A DNA stretch of 64,000 nt from the NCBI GenBank assembly GCA_015039365.1, contig WION01000201.1, positions 1 through 64,000 on the forward strand, written 5' to 3'. Below, one piece after another: positions 45,354-56,889 of this stretch. Both the position numbers and the translations under genes were made by a program. The notes under the pieces are model-generated. The model had not been told where the DNA came from. It saw nothing but the letters and a program-made list of their open reading frames with translations, and ran no database searches. Position 1 is the stretch's first letter. Each line of letters begins with the position of its first letter. The DNA comes from Amanita rubescens. Lineage: Eukaryota; Basidiomycota; Agaricomycetes; Agaricales; Amanitaceae.

Positions 45354-46959
45354 CAGTGGGTAAAAAAACTGCGCCAATGTTTGCCTGTTTTGGAAAGATC
45401 AGAATGGTGTGAGACAATGACATAAGCAAAAAGTCTGAATAAGTCACATGTCATATTACTACATGTTGGCTACCTACCAATTCAAAAGTCTTGTATTCTG
45501 ATCAAAACTCATTGCTTAATAAATCAAACAAAATAATCAATCATTGGGGCAGTTTTTTGACCCTCTATTATTTTATGATCTAATACTTTGTATGACCCCC
45601 CCTTGCCTTTAAAACTGCCTGAATCCTTCTAGGCATGCTTTCTATAAGGTTTTGGCATGTCTCTGGTGGTATTTCAGTCCACTCCTTTGCCACCCTCTCC
45701 CATAATTCATGCACTCCTCTGGGTGGTGTGTCGTGTTGCTGGAGTTTGGCCTTGAGATGTTGCCAAAGGTGTTCAATGGGATTTAGGTCAGGGGATTGGG
45801 CAGGCCACTTCAGGGGAGTGATATTGTTGTCAGAAAACCACTCATCTGCCTTTTTGGAGGTGTGTTTTGGGTTGTTGTCCTGTTGGAAATAGCGCTCATC
45901 CTCAGCCATCTCCAAACTTTCAAAGCTCTCCTCCACTCCCTCCTCCAAAATCTCACAATACTGCTCGGCATTCATGTTCCCCTGCACCTCAACCAGCTTC
46001 CCCACCCCATTCCAACCCATACATCCCCAAACCATGAGGTTATTCCCCCCTCCATGCTTAACCGTTGGTGTGGTGGTCCAGTCTGAGAGTGGTTCTCCTC
46101 GTTGCTTCCAAACATACACCTTCCCATCTGACCCAATCCTGTTGATCTTTGTCTCATCAGTCCATAACACCCTCTTCCAGTCCTCCATGGTCCAGTTTTC
46201 ATGGTATTGGGTGAACTGTAGACGTCACTGATGATGTGTCCCCTTGAGCATTGGGACTTTCTTCTTTGTTGCTGACCAAAAGCCTGCCTCCTTCAAGACA
46301 TTCCTAACAGTCTGAGGAGTGACAGAGGTGGGGATGATGGAATTTATGAATTGGGTGGCTTGAATGGCATTGTCAAGTCTCCCAGAGCTGATTTGACGGA
46401 TAATGGACTGTTTATCACAGGGAGAAAGCTTGGAAGGACGACCACCAGGATGATTTTCCTTATCTCCCTCCACCTCCTTACTGATCCTTCCAATGGTACC
46501 CTTCCCTAGACCAGTCCTAACCTGAATTTGACGATGAGAATACCCCTCATTGAGGAGAGAAACAACAGAAGAGCGTTTTTCAGCAGAGATGGATTTCATG
46601 GTGGTGGTGAGAGGTCAAGAAGATGAATGAGCCAAGTTCAACATGCCAAATTAATGCAAATAAGGTCACATGACATTGTTTACTATTCACACGACCCACC
46701 CCTGCCTTGTACTGGTGTGTAACATTGAAAATCAAAAAAATTGATTGAGGGTCAAAAAACTGCCCTAATGATTGATTATTTTGTTTGATTTATTAAGCAA
46801 TGAGTTTTGATCAGAATAACAAGATTTTTGAATTGGTAGGTAGCCAACATGTAGTAATATGTCATGTGATTTATTCAGACTTTTTGCTTATGTCATTGTC
46901 TCACACCATTCTGATCTTTCCAAAACAGGCAAACATTGGGGCAGTTTTTTTACCCACTG
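45354..46959 (-). mobile_element. Tc1/mariner transposon (1606 bp)
   Basis: TA target duplication at 45352-45353 and 46960-46961. Terminal inverted arms are about 212 bp (45354-45565 and 46747-46959), starting CAGTGGGTAAAAAAACTGC. Each arm ends internally with an inverted variant of its own tip (GAGGGTCAAAAAACTGCCCC). One transposase gene lies on the minus strand. Confidence 0.95.
45580..46599 (-). pseudogene. Tc1-type transposase (DD34E), one nonsense codon
   Basis: ATG at 46599, stop at 45580; 339 codons, the usual length for Tc1 transposases. The N-terminus is a paired-like helix-turn-helix (KRSSVVSLLNEGYSHRQIQ, GLGKGTIGRISKE) followed by an AT-hook-like GRPSKLS and a second HTH. The catalytic domain has VLWTDETK (first Asp), YFQQDNNPKHTS (second Asp) and QSPDLNPIEHLW, with the Glu 34 residues after the second Asp position. 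The only lesion is TGA at 46227-46225, between the DNA-binding and catalytic parts, where CGA would fit. All catalytic residues are intact, so it is very recently disabled. Confidence 0.92.
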
Positions 46960-47739
46960 TATCAAAGTCATCTGGACCCTGAAATGACCGGTTATGACCA
47001 GTCATGGAGATAGACCAATTTTGTATGACTGCAACTGCAACTTTGTTCAACAAAGTGTGACCGTAACTGCAGTCATGACCAGTCATGTGACCTAACTTAG
47101 AAAGACTAATTATCAAGGTTGGCCCAGACTTACCAATTCCTTGCTCTTTGCCCTATGATACCCTACACATTTACCTCCATACACTGTGTATCTAAAGGCC
47201 TATATTCATTAGAATTTGACTTATTGTTCTCTCAACATCATCACCAAGGTCTTGCCTAAACAATATTGTCCACCCTCTGTCAACAATTGTCTCAAACCTG
47301 TTTACTTTGCCAGACACCTCTATCATGGAAGCTTGATAGGAAGAGACTGACATGATCATGACACACTGACTGTCACTATGTACTACTAGTATGACAAATT
47401 ACAAAGGAATCATCTAAACCCCCTTTCCTTGACTTTGATGTGTATCCCAAACACATTTATTCATGACTTCTGACAACATGTCATAGGTGATTAGTGGTCA
47501 CTGGTTGTTACTGGCACAAGTGTAGAAATCCGGAGGAATTTTGGGGCAGGAATGTTGTAAGAACGAGTGAGAATGTAATGATTGTGTAATTAAAATAAGG
47601 TTTTGTGGCTATAGATAAACTACGTAGTTGCTCAGAGTTTTCCAAACAATGCCTGATTGGCTGTACTACTTCAACACCCTCTCTCAATCTGGCAGTAGTG
47701 AGGCCACAAACCCTCTCTGAAGCAAAGCAAAGAAAGAAA

Positions 47740-48651
47740 TTAAAAGAGTCGAATCACCTCTTTTTCCTGAAGATGCATCCCAGCAAGCATAGCTGTTTCA
47801 TCCTCAACCTCAGCCACCTTCGCCTTCTCTGAATCCAAATCATTGTAGTCTTGCATCCACGATGAAAAGCACTTCTTGGAATCATGGCCCTTTCCACCAC
47901 AAATGTGACAAATCATCTTGGCCAAGTGCTCATGATAAGCCTGTGGTTTGCCAGCAATTTGAATGCAACACCTGTTAGCAACAAGGGTGCTTTCAGTGAT
48001 GACTTCTCAAGAGCGTTCAAGAGATCAAGTGAGTTGGGTTTCAAAACCCATGATGCGAGAGATGACAGTTGAAATGGCAAGTTCCTTGGGAGGTAAACCA
48101 TCAAGAAGGGTGGTGATGGGACAATATTCATTGGAAAGTCCTTCTGTGATGACAAGAATGATGTCAAGGTCAGTAACGGGAGAGGTGGTATGGGAAAGTT
48201 GGATGCCAGCAGCATGGACACAAGAGATCCAAGACTGAGTGGTCTCAGATTCACTTTTGACCATGCGAAAGAAGCGACAATGAAGGGAAAGGATAGAGTT
48301 AACAGTTGATGATCGATGGATAGACTTGAGTTCAGTCCAGACCTGATGAGGGTCATCCATACCTGCAACGAAAGGGAGCTGGGGAATGATCTTCACATGA
48401 GCTGTCTGCTTTTTCACCTCCTTGGCCTGAACAGCCTTTACTCCTTTCGCAACCAACTCCTGCTCAGGGGGTCCTACAACATCCCAAAGTTCCTTGGCAA
48501 TGAGGACAGCCTCCATCATCGTGCACCAGATCTCATAATTGCCTTCAACGAGCAGAGTGACAGAAAATGAGTCCTTTGATGACATGGTGATAGTGGTGAG
48601 AAGAGAAGTTGATAAAGGAAGGGGGATATGGAGAGACTGCTGAACTGGCAA
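47740..48651 (-). pseudogene. copia-type Gag of the gag-only element
   Basis: A start near 48585 gives MSSKDSFSVTLLVEGNYEIW, the usual Gag opening of copia elements (UBN2-type Gag with the YxxW contact). The helical capsid region continues through VWTELKSIHRSSTVNSILSL and ends in VISRIMGFETQLT near 48025. A frameshift near 48025-47960 leads to the zinc knuckle CHICGGKGHDSKKC at about 47910-47870, then an acidic tail stopping at 47740. It can supply RNA packaging but no enzyme. Mobilisation would need another element's Pol. Confidence 0.75.
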
Positions 48652-48795
48652 GAGAGCGACTTGAGAGCAATTGTTTCACAAGGCTGCCAACCGTTGGAAA
48701 CTGTTGAATCGATGAAGCGCAAAAGACAGCAAAGCAGGGGGTTTATAGACTGTTGAAACACCAGTCAACAATCAATAGACCAATAAAAGGCACCA

Positions 48796-48807
48796 GGGCC
48801 CATAACC
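48796..48807 (-). other. primer-binding site of the gag-only element (internal tRNA-iMet type)
   Basis: On the minus strand GGTTATGGGCCC directly follows the 5' LTR. It is complementary to the anticodon stem-loop region of initiator tRNA-Met, the half-tRNA primer site known from Drosophila copia. The same 12-mer occurs in the full copia element at 57754-57765. Confidence 0.75.
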
Positions 48808-48968
48808 TGTAGAAATCCGGAGGAATTTTGGGGCAGGAACGTCATAAGAACGAGTGAGAATGTAATGATTGTGTAATTAAAATAAGGTTTTGTGGCTATA
48901 GATAAACTACGTAGTTGCTTGGAGTTTTCCGAACAATGCCTGATTGGCTGTACTACTTCAACAACAAG

Positions 48969-49866
48969 GTGAGATTATGCAGATGGACCATGGCACACAA
49001 CCAGAGCACCAGCAACTCCTGCACTGGCTACACTCTGCACTTTGCAACTGGCAGCAACACATTGCAAGTTTCTCACACTTGCACCCTAAAAAGTATTTAG
49101 CAAAAATGTCCAGTTTGGCCTCACAATTCTTCAAATATGACCTGGATCAGATGGTTTTTCTGCATTTTTCAAGAACTTTTTGGGATTTTATTAAAAATAT
49201 AAATGATGCAAAACAACTATGCATACCCATCACAAGGGTGTCCAAATGTGGTATCTAACATTGCATATGGCAGAATAGGACAATCCTAATATACTAACAC
49301 CAAATAACAATACAACATCATCACATTCAAAAGGACAAGAAGTGAACAGTCACTTTTATGTATCATATACATCATCCATGTTCCTTGTGACATTCTTACA
49401 ACATCCAATCAAGTACAAACAATGACAAATAAGCATCACAATTGAAACAAGTGAGAAAATAGCTTTCAGATGCATATACATTTATTACATATTGAATGAG
49501 TACTCAGTTGTATGAGTTAAACGACTCTATTAATGTAACTTGTACCTATTGAACGAGTACTATAGTAAAGTTAATTAATATGATGCATAGGAAATCTATA
49601 TGTAAAGGGTGCTCACCTCAGTTGTACGAGTTAAACAACTGAGGTCCATATGAGCACACGCAAGCCACAAAAAGGACCAGCTGTACAGTTGTGACTGACA
49701 GCTGTCAAGAAATGAGTAATGGACAAGGAAGTGAAGTTGCACTTCCCAAAAAAGAAAGGTATGCATCATGGCTCAATAGCTGATCACTCCTGATCACTCC
49801 AAGATGTAGCACGTACAATGCACTCTCAGGATTGCACCAATCTGCAACTCCCTTCAATACACCCCC
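48969..49866. other. no gene; probable 3' flank of an old copia element
   Basis: No supportable ORF. A 10-bp stem (49616-49625 with 49635-49644) lies in sequence repeated at about 49505-49560. It precedes the end of the old copia pol on the minus strand, so it may include that element's 3' LTR, unrecognised. Confidence 0.35.
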
Positions 49867-50070
49867 TCAATCCCAAGAAAGACCCAAGGCAGCCATGAAG
49901 TGCTTGACTTTAGTGCTTGGCAAGGCCTTGGTGAAAGAATTGGCTAGCATGTCATTTGTCGGACAATAGATGAGCTTGACCTTCTCTTCTTCGATAACCC
50001 ATCGGATAAAGTGAAAATGTATGTCAATGTGTTTTGTTCTCGCATGGTATTGATGGTCTTTAGTCAGCAC

Positions 50071-50477
50071 TGACGAAGAAGACAGGTCTACGCGAGAGCG
50101 TGTCCACAGCATGAGCAGGTGCAATAGCTTACCTATTGCGATATGATCTTAACACTACCCTTCGGCGTAGTAGTGATAGTAAGAGGAAGAGAATGAATTG
50201 TCCTATTCTACGATACAGGACAGGTTTATATACTAAGAGAGAACAAATATGTGTCTACATATGTGTAAGCGTATAGTATAGATGAGAAGATATGGCGTGC
50301 TAAGCACACCATAAGGTGTGATCATGAGTCTATCATGATGTCACCATGATATCATAATGAAGTCATTATGATGTCATCTCTATGTCATACATAAAGGATG
50401 ACGCGAGCGATATGAGTAACATTGATTGTAGTCAATCAGTAGTTAATCATTCTATAAATATAATTCTATATTTAACA
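50071..50477 (-). repeat. 3' LTR of the copia element
   Basis: TGACGAAGAAGACAGG...TTTAACA in plus-strand reading. A TATATAAA box on the minus strand lies at about 50232-50225. Same 407 bp as the partner LTR. Confidence 0.93.
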
Positions 50478-50500
50478 CACCCCTTCGCTTAGATATCCTT

Positions 50501-53500
50501 TTATTTAAAGTCTATGATGTTTTCATCATAGAAAGGATCCATAGCCGATTCAAAATCATCAAGAAGATCTTCTAGAAGTTCCATCAACTTCTTATGTGAT
50601 AGACGGTCTATTCCATCTAATTCAAGATTTTGCCAATCAAGAATTAATTTCGTCAAGTCACGGATTTCATCAGAATCCATTTTATCTGGTCTTCTGATTA
50701 AAGAATTTGTTGAAGTCGGATATTCATCTAATGAAAGTCCCAATCGTTCTCTAAAGAATTTGACCTTTTCAAAGGATAAATTCTTAGTCATGAGATCCGC
50801 ATTCTGTTCGTTTGTTGGTATATATTCGAGGACTACCTTTTTAGTCTCGATCAACTCGCGAACGAAATGATAGCGAATATCAATGTGTTTGGAACGATGT
50901 TCTTGTGCAGGATTTTGTGCCCAAAATATAGCGCCTTGGTTATCTACGCTAAGTAAGATGCTTTTAATGGGTGCACCTATTTTGTAAAATAGATTTTCAA
51001 CCCATGCAATTTGTCTTGCAGCATCTGATAAAGATATGTATTCTGCTTCAGTCAAAGACAGAGCTACAGTCTTTTGTTTTCTACTCGTCCAAGCTACCGC
51101 ACCACCAGCTAACATTAAGATGTAACCGTTTATAGATCGTCGTGTATTACGATCAGTGGCCCAGTCAGCATCAGCGTAGGCTCTAAATTTATTATTGCCT
51201 TTGGCGTTATAAACAATTTTGACGTTTAAGGTATGAGCAATGTATTTGACTATATACAAGGCCTTTTGAATGTGTTCTTGGGACAGATTTGATGAAAATT
51301 GGGACATCAAAATTACTGCATAGATTATATCGGGCCTAGTTCCTAAGGCGAGATATAGAAGGGATCCTATTATCTGTTGATAATAAGAACGTTCCTGTGG
51401 TGTGCATTCTCCTTCATTCTTTATAGGAGCATACCCAGCAGGTAACGGTGTGCGTACAGACTTGCAATCTTCAAGTCCAAATCGCTTAACAACCTTCAAG
51501 GCATAAGGGCCTTGATCTATGACTAAGAATCCTAAATCACGGTTGTAATTGACTTGGATTCGTAAATACTCTTTGATCTTTCCAAGATCACGACATTCCC
51601 ACATCTCCATAAATTTCTTTTTAATGGATGCGATGGTGGAATCATCATTTCCCATAAAGAGTATATCGTCGACATACAATATGCATATCGTGATGGTATT
51701 CTTGCCTTTACGAACGTAAACGCCAGAATCAGACAAGCATCGCTCAAAATGCAATGATTTCAACGATTTATCAGCTTGTTTATTCCAGGCATATGATGCC
51801 TGTTTCAATCCATATATGGCTTTCCTCAGCCTATATACTTTAGATTCTTGTCCTTTTACAACGAAACCTTCTGGCTGGGCCATGTAAATATCTTCATCAA
51901 GATCGCCATATAAGAAGGCAGTTTTTACATCTAGGGCTTGTATATCCCAGTTTTCAAGCACTGATGTGGCCAGAAGTATTCGGATTGTTTCATATCTCGC
52001 TACAGGCGAGAATGTTTCATCGTAATCTAATCCGGGACGTTGACTAAAACCTTTAGCTACGACGTGTGCTTTTTTGCGTCCATTGGTTTTTAAGTCGAAA
52101 ACCCAACGACATCTGATTAGGTTTCGTCCTTTTGGAAGATCAACTAACTCCCAAATATCTCTAGATTGAAGAGATTTGAATTCGTCATCCATTGCAATCT
52201 TCCATTGTTTATACAATTGAGGATTACTGGAGCGCATTTTAGATATATCTCTATAGTCATATGGAATGTTATCTACAAGGGGAACAGCCGCTTTTAGAAG
52301 GAAATGAAGGAATTCATTCCCAGATTCATTAATCATTCGAGTTAAATGATCATGTTCCGCAGATTTTAATTCAGACTTTAAAGCAAAGATTTCTTTGAGT
52401 AGAGAAGCAGATTCATTCATTCTATCAGGGTTCCTGTCTGCTGACGGTGGATCCTGAGTCGAAGAACTCGGAGTTTTGTCTTTTAACTGTTCTCGTAAAG
52501 CGTCTCGCTTTTGCTGAATTTCCGCTTCTATCTGTGCAGGAGTTTTATCTCCATACGCGTTGTCTCTTTGTACCCTTGGAACTGGAAAACGACCAGAACG
52601 GCGAGGACCTATTTGTACAGAGGGTGGACCAGGATCAGATACGATCGGTGGAGGAGGTCTAGGTCTCTGAGCAAATTCTCTAAAACGATCTCTTTGACGT
52701 TGTTCAAATTGATCAAATTCTCGGTCCGTCATAAATGGGTTTTCTATTTCATCTCGATCTCTTTGATTCAAAGAGAAGGGATTATCTTCATCCATAGGAC
52801 TACGAGGCGAAGGTGGCCTAGATACATATGGTATCGGTGTTATAGGCCTAGAAGGAACAGGAGTCTCCTCTTTTATCTGTGGAGAGGGAACACGTTTAAA
52901 GGGTTCAGGAGTTTTACGTTTCTCAAACATATCACTCATTTGACGTTTGAATTGATCTCGTAAACGAGACTGTTTATCAATTCCTTGACCCTTTTTCCAA
53001 TCATCGCGTTGTCTACGATAATTGTCACATCTTTCTTGTTCTCTTTCTTCCCTTTGCCTTCGGATATTATCATCCAAAAAATCTCTTCGACAATCGGCAA
53101 ATTCATCACTGTCATCATCATCGTTTGAATCATCAGAAGGGTCTGACTGCTGTCGATCAGGAGATGCACCCCTTCAATCCAAACTTGGTGAGCGTCTACG
53201 ACTCAGAGAACGTCTACGGTTCTCTGGGAGTAAGTTATCTAAATCCAAATTTTGTGGAGGGCGGTTAGGTTCCTCTTGAGGAATCGCCTCCCAGATCGGA
53301 CCAAGATCTTCAGTAATTATATCTGCAGTCTTTCCTTTGCGCGGAAACCTGTTTTCAAAGAATGTAGCCTGGGAGGATATGACCAGTGTGTTTGTCGACG
53401 TCATGAACCTATAGCCTTTGGTTCCTGATTCATATCCTACAAAAGTGCATAAAACGGATTTCTCGGACAGCTTATCCGGTCTCCGTTGATCAGGGATAAA

Positions 53501-55109
53501 TACCCAGGCTTCACATCCAAATACTCGAAAGTATGATACGTCTGGTTTTTTATTAAGAAGATTTTCCAGAGGGGTCTTCCATTTAGTCCGTTTTAGGGGA
53601 GTGCGGTTGTACACATGCACAGCCGTTCTGAATGAGAATTCCCACCAAGATTTCGGACATCCTGCGTCTAATCGCATAGCCTCAGCTTTGTCAGACAAAG
53701 TCTGATTCATACGTTCAACGCGACCATTTTGTTGTGGGGTGTAAGGAGCTGTCTGTTGATGTTTAATTCCTTTGGATTTAAGGAATTCTTCAAAGGCTTT
53801 ATTTACAAATTCCCCCCCTCGATCAGAACAGAGGTGAGAAATAGGTTGTTTAGGATCTACAAACTCATTATACCATCCGGTAAAATATTCTAGAGTTTGA
53901 TCTTTGGTCTTTAATAAACCAATCCACGTATACGAGGTGAAATCGTCAACAATAACACCAATATATTTGTATTTGTGGTAAGATATGGCCAGTACGGTCA
54001 TAAGATCCATATGGAGTAACTCAAAGGGACGAGTAGCTCTTTTTGAAGACAGTTTATAAGGTTTTGCCTTCATTTTGCCTTTTAGACAACCTTCACAACG
54101 TAGTTTTCCTTCTGGAAGTGTAACTTCTTTCCATCCATTGACATTTAACGGTATCTTCGAAAAGACTTCGTTAGATGGATGACCAAAACGTTTATGCCAG
54201 GTCTCGTAGTCTAATAATTTCTCTATAGACTCTGCGTTTGGTTTCTTTGTCGGTCTTCCAAGAATTAATTTGGAATTCCTGTTGGCCAAGCCAGGACCGG
54301 AAACCAGTGTAGGATTCATTATAATAATCCTACCTCGAGCGTAAACTAATGTATCATCGGGCATAAGATAATGTCCTTCAATACACGTTCTACCCGAGTC
54401 TGTAAAGGAAAAGACTACCATCTTTTCATCTTGTTTACAAGTTAATCCTTGTCGGATCAATCTGCCGTTTGAAATCAAGCGTGCAGTTGCCCGTGGCATA
54501 TAGAGTACAGGGAAGAGCTTTACGAGTGTTGTTTCTCCTGTGGATAACTTGTGTTCAAGAATAACTGTGCCAAGTCCCTCAAGACGATCTAAACCATTAG
54601 CAGTTTTAACACTGTGGTTTTCATTTGCAGGAAATTCTCTGTATTCAGAGAAGTCTTTCCTACTAAAGGTAAAGTGATCGGATGCACCAGAGTCACACAT
54701 CCATAGTGTATCTCCAGTACGTTTCTCAACACATTCTGGACAGGGACATGTCAGATGTACTTTATCCTTAAATTTTCTTTTATTGACCGCTAAACATGTT
54801 ACCAATATTATATGATCGTTCGATCATATTTGCATTATAAATGGCAGTATCACACGACTTATCTCTTACGAGGCAGGTTTTGTCTAAATTTTCTTTATAA
54901 TTTATACTATCATATAGTACAGATTGTTCAAAGAAGGAATTTATAGTACGACGATGATGTCCCAATTTAGGGAACACCATTTTCATCGCTGCCTCTATAA
55001 AGAGAAAGTTAGCCATTTCCAGCTTCTTAATGGTTTCATACCATTGTTCGCCGTTATCTTCATAGTAATAATCGTCATAATATAGTTCAGCTTCCTGATC
55101 TATATCCAT
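50501..55109 (-). pseudogene. copia Pol: PR-IN-RT-RNaseH, one nonsense codon and one frame change
   Basis: A first piece (55109-54780) has the acidic Tyr-rich start and GHHRRTINSFFEQSVLY linker. The main frame runs from 54805 to 50501 with TGA at 53176-53174. Order: protease LWMCDSGASDHFTF (about 54700-54660); GAG-pre-integrase WHKRFGHPS; integrase core with LLHMDLM, SDRGGEF and QNGRVERMNQT; an Arg/Pro-rich linker; RT beginning KQWKIAMDDEFKSLQ with LYVDDILFMG near 51680-51650; and RNase H VALSLTEAEYISLSDAARQ, ending VEYIPTNEQNADLMTK. A C-terminal acidic extension follows to 50501. Integrase before RT is diagnostic of Ty1/copia. The frame change near 54800 may be an indel or a short intron. 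Confidence 0.93.
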
Positions 55110-56323
55110 ATTTTTATAATCGATATCCCCATTCCTCGGTTCGATTTATAGGACTCAAAGTCCTGTTTGTCCTTTTCTCTTTGTTTGCCTTTGCTAGAGC
55201 CGGCAACTGGCTCAGTAATGTCATAAGGCCCAATACGGGCGACGGTATGTGCAGAACTTATAGTATGTTCTGCGGCTTTGGCAGCCTTTTTCTCGGCTGC
55301 ATCTGCCTTTCGGCGTTCTCGGTTCCTCTCCCAGTTAGGACCACGTGTTTGGCCCTCAACTTTACCCGGCCAATTTTGATTTGCCGGAGGAGCAGTAGGA
55401 GCCGGTGTCTGAGCGCCTTGTGGAGGCCTAGAATAAGGCCTCCCCCCACGTCCACGACCTGCTCCGCGGCCACGTCCGCGAGCACGTCCTCGTCCTCGAC
55501 CACGTACTTGTTGCCATGGTTGCTGCTGTTGTTGCGACATATTAGCCGTCACGGCAGATTCAGGGTGCCTTCAGCGCCACTCATTCTGAATTAAGGGAAG
55601 TATCCCTTGGATCGTAAGATCCGATGGTTCTGTTGTGGCTAGAACCACAGCAGCAAAATTGTCCCAATGACGGGGGACAGCTGAAAGTACAATCATTGCC
55701 TGTACATTTGCAGGCAATGTAATCCCGCTTGATGCTAAGCGGTTTATGATGGCGAGGAGGTCGTTTAAGGATTGTGTGGGATCCTTTTTATCTTGGAATT
55801 TCCAATTTATTGCTAATTGGAAATCATTGTATATACCGGCAGACGTTGTCACACCGTATTGTTCTGCTAAGTTCTGCCATAGAACTCGGGCAGAAACAAC
55901 ATGTTCATTGATCTGCTGTATAGTAGCAGTACATTTCATGTTTATGGATCCGAGGATGCGATCATCCTCGATGACCCAATCATCATAGGCCTTTTTGATA
56001 GCCTCTGCATCATCAATCATTTGTTGAGTGATGGCGGGTTGTGCCGGTTGTGCCGGCATTGTGGGTATCGCATCTTCAGTTTCCGTTTCTGGAACTGCTG
56101 CTGTTGCTGGAACAGCTGGAACAAAGGCTTGAACCCCTGTGTCCAGATAAAATTGTTCCAACGGCGTTATCTGTCTTGGACAAACATAATCGGTTTTTAG
56201 GTACCGATATAAACCTTTGGTTTGTAATAGGAAACGCATCATGCGTTCCCATTCTTTATAGTTAGTTCCATTCAAAACTGGAATGGAACTAGGAATCGTC
56301 AAGTCGTTAGACATGTTAGACAA
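55100..56323 (-). pseudogene. copia Gag, one nonsense codon
   Basis: Start at 56323 (MSNMSNDLTIPSSIPVLNGTNYKEWERMM), the standard copia Gag opening. The helical Gag domain runs to about 55574. TGA at 55573-55571 sits where CGA would fit. The same frame continues with an Arg/Gly-rich nucleocapsid region (RGRGRGRARGRGRGAGRGRGG near 55500) rather than a CCHC knuckle, and stops at 55100. Pol begins in another frame near there, so a frameshift (AUAAAAAUA near 55115 is a candidate slip site) or an indel joins them. Confidence 0.85.
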
Positions 56324-56866
56324 GGAAGGCGGAGGTGATGATTATGATATAGGCGGTTAAAAGACGCCAAAAGAAACGGAAGTTTCTTTGATTTTCGAGG
56401 TTTTCGACCTCTTGATTATCTCTTTCGAGATTACGGCGTGTACACCTATTTGCTATGTGTTGGGCTACTGAAGTGCCCCTGGGTGGAATCCAAAGATCTA
56501 AGGTGGGCGGAACACCTTCTTCGATAGCTGCTTGTCGACGATGATGTATTATTTCGTCTTGCAAGGTACGACCGTTTCTAAGTCGCGCGGCTAGGAAGTG
56601 ATCTCTTCGATCGTGAACTGTGACAGGTCCACGAGTTGTGACACCGAATCTGGTATCAGAGTTGACAACACGAACTATCGTCCTGGAAAAGGACGAAGAT
56701 GGAATTGGTGCCGGTGTATCAATAAAAGTCTGGTCCCCTAAGATTAAGGGAAACGGTGGGATTGGAGCGTCGTAAGAAGGAGGTAATCTCCGGGCAGGAG
56801 GAAATGATTCTCCTTCGGCTTGGTAAACTGGTAGCGGTGTACTAGTTTCGGAATCCAGTTTTCTTT
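56316..56866 (-). CDS. upstream ORF of the copia element, C-terminal membrane segment
   Basis: On the minus strand a frame is open from a CTTATAG acceptor-like site (about 56867) to the stop at 56316, roughly 180 codons. No ATG is in frame, so it would need a spliced 5' exon or a non-AUG start. The protein is Pro-rich at first (ARRLPPSYDAPIPPFP), then basic and polar (VTVHDRRDHFLAARLRNGR, RRNLERDNQEVENLENQ). It ends in a hydrophobic span FFWRLLTAYIIIITSAFLV typical of a tail anchor. It lies directly before gag. Copia elements normally have no such gene. No stop interrupts it although gag and pol have one each. Function unknown. Confidence 0.5.
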
Positions 56867-56889
56867 CCTATAAGAGAATTTAATGAGCT

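Larger units (their letters stand above)
45008..47108 (-). mobile_element. family D element, copy 2, interrupted by a mariner
   Basis: Between TA (45008) and TA (47107-47108). Ends are GGCTTTCCAAGTTAGGT and ACTTAGAAAGAC. Without the mariner the D copy is about 0.5 kb. It holds the same subterminal GACCGGTCAT-type words and TACTCCGCCC hairpin units as copy 3 at 60322, in inverse orientation, and lacks about 135 bp present there. Confidence 0.8.
47521..48963 (-). mobile_element. gag-only copia-type element with two LTRs (1443 bp)
   Basis: LTRs at 47521-47676 and 48808-48963 (156 bp each, TGTAGAAATCC...TTCAACA), flanked by ACAAG duplications (47516-47520 and 48964-48968). On the minus strand: LTR, primer site GGTTATGGGCCC (48807-48796), Gag ORF, purine-rich tract AGAGAGGG at the other LTR. 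There is no room for protease, integrase or RT. It resembles the terminal-repeat-with-Gag (TR-GAG) non-autonomous elements described in plants. Confidence 0.9.

Noticed and set aside
49616..49644. Hairpin as a terminator
   Set aside because: A 10-bp stem in an old copia flank with no adjacent gene end; more likely part of a repeat.
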